Shown piece after piece: positions 58,688 to 64,000 of a stretch of DNA of 64,000 nucleotides. This DNA comes from Amoebophrya sp. A120. Lineage: Eukaryota; Sar; Dinophyceae; Syndiniales; Amoebophryaceae. The stretch lies in the NCBI GenBank assembly GCA_905178155.1, contig CAJINV010000011.1:1015982-1079981 (forward strand), written 5' to 3'. The position numbers were made by a program, and so were the translations under genes. Positions within the stretch are counted from its first letter, which is position 1. Every line of letters begins with the position of its first letter. Below the pieces are notes generated by a model, which was not told where the DNA came from, searched no databases, and saw nothing but the letters and a program-made list of their open reading frames with translations.

Positions 58688-61085
58688 ATGTTCGCTTCCC
58701 TCCTATCATTCGGCCTGCAGGAGGAGGAGAAGGAGGCGGAGGAGCGCAAAAAGCAGGAACTCGCGAAGAAGCCCAAGCTCCGGGGGCGCGAGTGCCCCGG
58801 CGCCGAGCACATCGTGGCAAGAATGGAGGTGGAGCGGGAGGCGAGCTACGCCTACACCTTTCCCTGCCCGGAGAACGGCTACCAAGTGATGCGCAGGCCG
58901 CAGAGCCGGGCGAAAATTGCTGGCGTGAAACTGCCGAAAATTCGAGGTACACATGATTGATTCTAAGGAGGGCTTGTTTTTTCTTTTAGTGCGGCCAGAT
59001 TCTTTTCCACTCTGATACTGATTCATTGATTGTCCCCTTGCATGCAAAGGTGTCCTTCCTTCTTGAAAGAGTAAGAGAAAGAACAAGAAGCAGAAAAGAA
59101 TTAGTAATTCCATGATCCAAATGCAAATCCCATCCACTTCTACTTCAGGCGAGGACCAGACCACGCCTCTCCCTCCTCAAACCGTCGAGGAGCAGAAGTG
59201 TCCGGGCGCGGCGCACATCCGAAAGAAGATGGAGATGGAGAAAAAGGCAATAAACGCCCTGAAAACCCCCTGCCCGCAAAACAACTACAGCGTGTACATC
59301 GACGGCAATGCCATGCAGGCGAAATTGCGCGCCAAGGAGAAACTTCTGGCCAAGCAGATGAAGGAAAAAACCTCCTCCGGCCCCCGGCCGGCGCTGCGCA
59401 GTAAGCCCGAAGTGGTGTTCTCGGCGCAAATTGAGAAGAGCGTGCTGGAAAAGAGTCTGGCGGAAATGGAAACGGCAGTGAAGAAGCTGGAAGTGGAGAG
59501 CAATAAATCTGGAGAGGAAGAGGAAGAAGATGATCTAGATTTCGGGATGATTTCCAGCTACGGGGGCGTCCGGCGAAGCAAAGCGAGTGGAACTACTGGC
59601 ACAGCTCCTCATGTAGCCGGCAGCGGGCGCGTGGCGGCGAAAAGAGTTGCCGTGCGTGGGGCTGCAGCTTCGGCAGAGAGTGACAACGAGGGAAGTAATA
59701 TGGACGAAGATTTTGGCATGATCTCCAGCTATGGTGGGGTGCGGAGGAGCAAGGCCTCGGGTACCTCTAGCCCGAGGACTTCGAAATCAGCAGGCGGTAG
59801 GAGTAAGAAAAACACCACAAGACGAGTTGACATGCCGCCAGAAAGCGACGAGGACATCGATTTTGGGATGATCTCCAGCTACGGCGGAGTGCGGAGGAGC
59901 AAGGCTTCGGGTACTTCTAGCCCGAGGACTTCGAAACCAGCAGGTGGTAAGACAACTAAGAAAAACACCGCAAAACGAGTTGATATGCCGCCAGAAAGCG
60001 ACGAGGAGATCGATTTTGGGATGATCTCTAGCTACGGCGGAGTGCGGAGGAGCAAGGCCACGTCGGGTCGTACTTCCAGCCCGACTTCGAGCGCAGGACC
60101 ACCGCAAAGTAAGAAAAACACCGCAAGTAGACGAGTTGATGTGCCCCCAGAAAGCGACGAAGAAATCGATTTTGGGATGATCTCTAGCTACGGTGGCGTC
60201 AGACGCAGTAAAGCAACTGGAGTTCAGCATGCAAAGTCGCCGAGTAGTACTTCTGGGGCGGTGCAAGAGACGCCGAAGCAGGAGGAAGAGGACCTGGAAG
60301 ATTTTGGCATGATCTCAAGTTACGGGGGCGTCCGACGCAGCAAAGCGACGGCTAGCCCGACACATCAGCGACAAGCCAGTCCTGTACATGCGGTTTCTAC
60401 TTCAACAACTACAGCTGCAGCAACAGAGCAGGCTCCCGCTGCGAGCGAAGACGAGGATGAAATTGATGCCGGTATGATCTCGAGCTACGGTGGTGTCAGG
60501 CGAAGCAAGGCAACGGCACCAGGAACAAAGACAGGAGCGTCCACAAAAGTACGAGAAACAACTATCGTCCCAGCAGCTCAACAAGCCCCTCTCGAGTCCG
60601 ACGAAGAGGACATCGACTTTGGAATGATTTCCAGCTATGGCGGAGTCAGAAGGAGCAAAGCCAGCGCCGTCGGTACTTCCCCTACAACAGGTGCAGCCGA
60701 AGGTGGAACCGCAGTGGGGGCGGAAGACGGCTCAACTGCAGGGGAGAGCAAAGTAGCGGAGCACGTCGTGCCCGCTCCAGTTAGTGACGATGATGAAGGG
60801 GACGACTTGGACGCGGGCATGATCTCCAGTTACGGTGGTGTCAGGCGCAGTAAGACAACGGAACAGCCTGTTCTGCAAAAGTCCACGGCTCCTCCGACAG
60901 TAGTTTCAGCTGAAGACAAGGAGGCAGGTGGTCAACCTGCAGAACAAGTGGCAGCACAAAATGAAGCTAATGTCGAAACTACACAACAAGAAGTTCCAGT
61001 AGAAGAAGACGAAGAGGATCTGGATGCCGGTATGATTTCCAGCTACGCTGGGGTCAAACGGTCCAAGGCTGGTGCCACTGCTTAA
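58688..61085 (+). CDS. Repeat protein: CPGAxHI duplicated module plus ten GMISSYGGVRRSK units
   Basis: Exons 58688-58946 and 59149-61085 (2,196 nt, 731 aa) with a GT-AG intron (58947-59148). The N-terminal part contains a module present twice, once at the end of exon 1 and once at the start of exon 2: CPGAEHIVARMEVE...PCPENGYQV and CPGAAHIRKKMEME...PCPQNNYSV. A Lys/Glu-rich helix follows, then ten near-identical units with the core DFGMISSYGGVRRSK, each preceded by an acidic patch (DEED-like) and separated by Ser/Thr/Ala/Pro-rich spacers. No signal peptide or membrane segment. No known family recognised. The alternating acidic patch, hydrophobic-aromatic core and basic RRSK suggest a repeated binding or phosphorylation motif, by inference only. 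The ATG follows an aaaATGttc context with no upstream alternative. No introners. Confidence 0.85.
59538..61067 (+). repeat. Ten copies of a 15-codon coding repeat
   Basis: Core gat-ttt-ggg-atg-atc-tcc-agc... encoding D[FA]GMISSYGGVRRSK. Units start near 59538, 59709, 59859, 60012, 60168, 60300, 60465, 60618, 60810 and 61020. Spacing varies from ~130 to 210 bp. The last unit is most diverged (SSYAGVKRSK). Synonymous differences between units indicate an old array under selection for the peptide. Confidence 0.85.
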
Positions 61086-62000
61086 GCCTCGTAGGTACAA
61101 GAACTCGGGCGAACATTGCCTGCTTGGCGTGCAACGACACTCGCAAAACTACGAGCATTTCATGCACTTCCTATCAAGTGACGACCCATTTTCTTTTTGT
61201 TTATTATATGTTAGTTCCCCATTCATTGTGTTTCTATCTTCTAGATTTTATTTGCGATATCTGCTGCATTTTCGGTAGTAAACCAGCAAGTGCAAGGAAA
61301 GGTCCCCCCTTTCATCGAGACAACGACAAGGTTAAAGAAAGATTTCCATCCGAAAGAAGTTTTTAGATTGTCTTCTATCGATCAACGAACTACGTTGTCA
61401 GACAGTATGTGTTGCGTCTAGTCCCACCTCATAAAAATTTTGTACGGAATTTCAGATGGATACAGAGCATTGCTGCACACACCTGCGAGCTCGTCTTTCG
61501 TCCCTCTTGGCTTGTTGTGCAACTAAGTTTGAAAAATTGATGTTCAACTTCTTCAAACAAAAGCTGAGAAGATGATATGTGAGAGGAGAGATTTCCAAAC
61601 AAAGTCAAAGTAAAAATGAAAGTAGAACAAAGCGTACGTGATGAGAGTGCCAGAGAGAAGTCCAAAACCAAGAGTGGCCACAAGAGATGAGGGAACGGCG
61701 GCACGCAAAATTTTTGAAAAATGGTGAGACGGAGAGCAGAGGGAATTCAGTATCACAAAAGAAAATACGAATTTTTCTCAAAGTTGCCCGTTGGAAAAAA
61801 ACGCACCTGCTCTATTGCAAACCAGGATTTCCTGTCAAAATTGAAATTGTATTGTTGAATGCATGGAAATGATAAACTACACGAATTCAGCTCATTTTCA
61901 CGGTCGTAGACAATCGAGATGGTACTAGCTTTCCTTCGAGTAGCATGGCGGTGTTCATCGTCAAGGATTGAAGGCTGAAACTAGAAGTACAAGAATCAAG
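61086..62000. other. Intergenic
   Basis: About 915 bp, AT-rich; short open frames on both strands without support. No introner. Confidence 0.4.
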
Positions 62001-64000
62001 ATGGTCGCCACTTGGTCTGCGTATTTCGATCGGGTGGCGCCCAAGGCCGCCGGTCTTGCGGCCGGGTACCCCACCGTGCTTGCCGCCGTCCTGGGTTTCG
62101 CCGTTGCGGGCTTGATTTTGCGGCAGAAGGCGTCGATCTTCCGGAAAATCGAGAAGGTCATTCTGTTTCCAGTGAATTTCACCGTGCGGGTGGTCGTTGA
62201 GCTGATTCTCTTCGTCAATAGCTGCTTTGAAAATTGCACGCTGCGCACCACCGTCGCGGTTGGGAACAAGCACTGGAAAAAAGTCACGGTCGCGGATCCC
62301 CACTACCCAGTACAGATCGAGTTCCGGCATTGTTCCACACCAGTACTTCTACCATGTACGGAGGAGAAGGATGTCGAAAAGGACAAGAAGTCGCCCTCCG
62401 CCATCGGGGGTGTCACACGAGAAGAAGCGCAGGGGCCACCTGCAACAGAGGGCTCTTGTTCCTCCGCTGCGCTCTCCATCGAGCACCTGTGGTCTTCCAG
62501 CGTGGCCCCCTGTACGCAGAAACTGCAACAGCAATCCACCCTCCTCTACGTCGAGCGTGAGCCAGCCTTCACCGGCAGCCGCCAGGGCACCCAGTCGTTG
62601 CACGTGCTGCAGAAAATCGTGCAAGGGTCGAGCTTATGCATTGCAAATATGTCTGGGTCTGGAAGGATGCAACCTGTGATGCTGTCTTTGGATTCTGAAA
62701 AAATCTGTATTGCGTGACCAACAAGAGGGGTCCATTTTGTGCTACGCGGAGAGGGAATTTCTCATGCGGAATATGCATCAGGAAGCCCTCCAAAAATCTG
62801 TGATGCTAGGTCACGCATTACGGGCATCATGCGACATAGAAGATATGCATGACAAACCTGGCTTTCTTCCAGACCCAGACATATTTGCATTTCATAGAGC
62901 TTGTGGGACCTGGCCTGTGATGTGCTGTACCGAACCATCGCGGGCGGGACTGGGTATCCTGTGCAAAAGTATCGTACTCGTATTGCGAGCATGCATTACA
63001 AATCTTTGTTGAAAGGTAAATCCGCATTACAAACTTTACTTCTCATGCTGAGGAAATTTGTAATGCATTTATACGAGTGCGATACTTTTGCAGTTCATAC
63101 TGGGTACCAAGCGACAAAAGCGGCCGCGTTTTTCAAGTTCTTGAAAAACTACCGCACGATGGCGCCGCAGCTGGACTACTTGTTCGACCACAGCACGGAT
63201 CTGTACGGAATCGGTTTGACGCACAAGGCGCCGGCGCTGTGCTACCGGTCGGATTTTTTGACGAGAACGGAGAAGAAGGTCGAGGAGGGGGCGCTGGAAT
63301 TAGTGGCGGGGAAGAGTATAATTTGTTCTACATGTGGACTTTTTTAGTACGTGTTTTCTTTCACTAGCGATGATTCTGAATTGGAATAACAGTAGTTTGT
63401 TCCCTTTACTAGCTTTTTTTCATCATCGTAGCGCGGTCGCTCCTGTCAGCGTCGCATGAAGACACAAGAAGATTACGAACTCACATCCTGCTTCAAAACT
63501 AACCCCTCAGGACGCGGGCTCCCCGACTATGGCGAGGAGGTTGAGGCGGTGGAAACCCCGTTAGAGTTCTACCAGCTTTTGAAGCCGCACTTGAAGCAGG
63601 TGATTGCGCCGACGGACGTGCAATCGCTTTTCCGCATCATCCGCCTACATGCGGTTGACGTGAGCAACAGTTCGATGAACAAAAAGGTGAAAAACCGAAT
63701 CCTGGGTTTGTTTGACATCATGGCGTTTCTGCCCCACAGCGACAAGGATCCCAACTGCTTCCTCTCCGTCCACAACGGGCAACTCGAGCTGTACAGCTAC
63801 GACAAAAACGTCCCCGACTGGAGAAAAATAACAGTAAATCGCTTGAGTTTGGAGAACAGCATGCTGTGTGTGAAAAAACGGAACTTTGTGAAATCCGAGA
63901 TGGGGGACTTGGAAACAGTGTCCCTGTGCGGTGGAAAGGGTGCGGGGGAAGCCGGAAGTCAAGCTGATAACAACAGCAGGAAGCAACAAGCGCTGGAGCA
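62001..64000 (+). CDS. Unrecognised membrane-anchored protein, 5' part
   Basis: Exons 62001-62634, 62902-62954, 63105-63315 and 63511-64000 (open at the window edge). Two introners and one GT-AG intron (63316-63510) separate them. The N-terminus has a hydrophobic segment at residues ~18-40 (PTVLAAVLGFAVAGLIL) and a second one at ~52-75 (VVVELILFV), so it is probably anchored in a membrane. The following ~450 visible residues are soluble-looking, with blocks such as FFKFLKNYRTMAPQLDYLFD, YGIGLTHKAPALCYRSDF and KVKNRILGLFDIMAFLP. Conserved-looking, but I do not recognise the family. The ATG starts the hydrophobic N-terminus. Confidence 0.7.
62635..62896 (+). mobile_element. Introner, TGTCTGGGTCTGGA-type termini, 262 bp
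   Basis: Left tatgcattgcaaatatgtct, right gacatatttgcatttcata. Perfect direct repeat GAGCT (62630-62634, 62897-62901). Excision gives QGSSLWDLA (phase 1). Confidence 0.87.
62955..63099 (+). mobile_element. Introner, GCAAAAGTATCG-type termini, 145 bp
   Basis: Left tatcctgtgcaaaagtatcg, right gcgatacttttgcagttcata. Perfect direct repeat CTGGG (62950-62954, 63100-63104). Only 53 nt of exon lie between it and the previous introner. Excision gives GGTGYQATK (phase 0). Confidence 0.87.

Noticed and set aside
3887-63099. CRISPR-like repeats
   Set aside because: The recurrent words are terminal inverted repeats of dispersed elements inside eukaryotic exons, with no regular spacing or spacers.

Overview
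This is nuclear DNA of a protist, not a bacterium. Genes are interrupted by GT-AG introns of about 120-190 bp (one of 611 bp). They are also interrupted by many 145-325 bp blocks that begin TAT, end ATA, have terminal inverted repeats, lie between ~5-bp direct repeats and must be removed for the reading frame to continue. Non-canonical, transposon-like introns (introner elements) of this kind are known from Amoebophrya (Syndiniales, parasites of dinoflagellates). Amoebophrya or a close relative is my best guess at the source, by inference from intron structure only.

Layout. 1-462: 3' end of a sperm-tail PG-rich repeat-like gene. 1771-26053: one giant gene; 18 exons join in frame to about 6,577 codons, with 13 introners, one ~1-kb insert and three GT-AG introns. 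27594-28808: dual-specificity phosphatase with a proline/glycine-rich tail. Its 3' part is duplicated to ~31390, with an antisense fragment of another gene caught between the copies. 31754-37250: multi-pass membrane protein whose large first intron carries a tRNA-like sequence and whose last part carries introners plus a 1.2-kb insert between duplicated exon sequence. 37971-40078: choline/ethanolamine kinase. 40936 onward: voltage-gated, EF-hand ion channel.

A run of exactly 100 N (45717-45816) is followed by a repeat, apparently base for base, of 36047-45716 (offset 9,770). This is most simply two overlapping contigs placed in tandem, so the kinase and channel are probably single-copy. The second contig supplies the complete channel gene (50706-57509), a gene with ten copies of a 15-residue motif (58688-61085) and the 5' part of an unrecognised membrane-protein gene (62001-64000, open at the window edge).

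All confident genes are on the + strand and are separate eukaryotic genes, not an operon. The most striking content is the introner system: 22 unique elements, all inside coding sequence, with several terminal families sharing internal words, target duplications, and a pair of duplicated exon copies that each hold an element the other lacks. All exon joins are read by eye; transcript data were not available.
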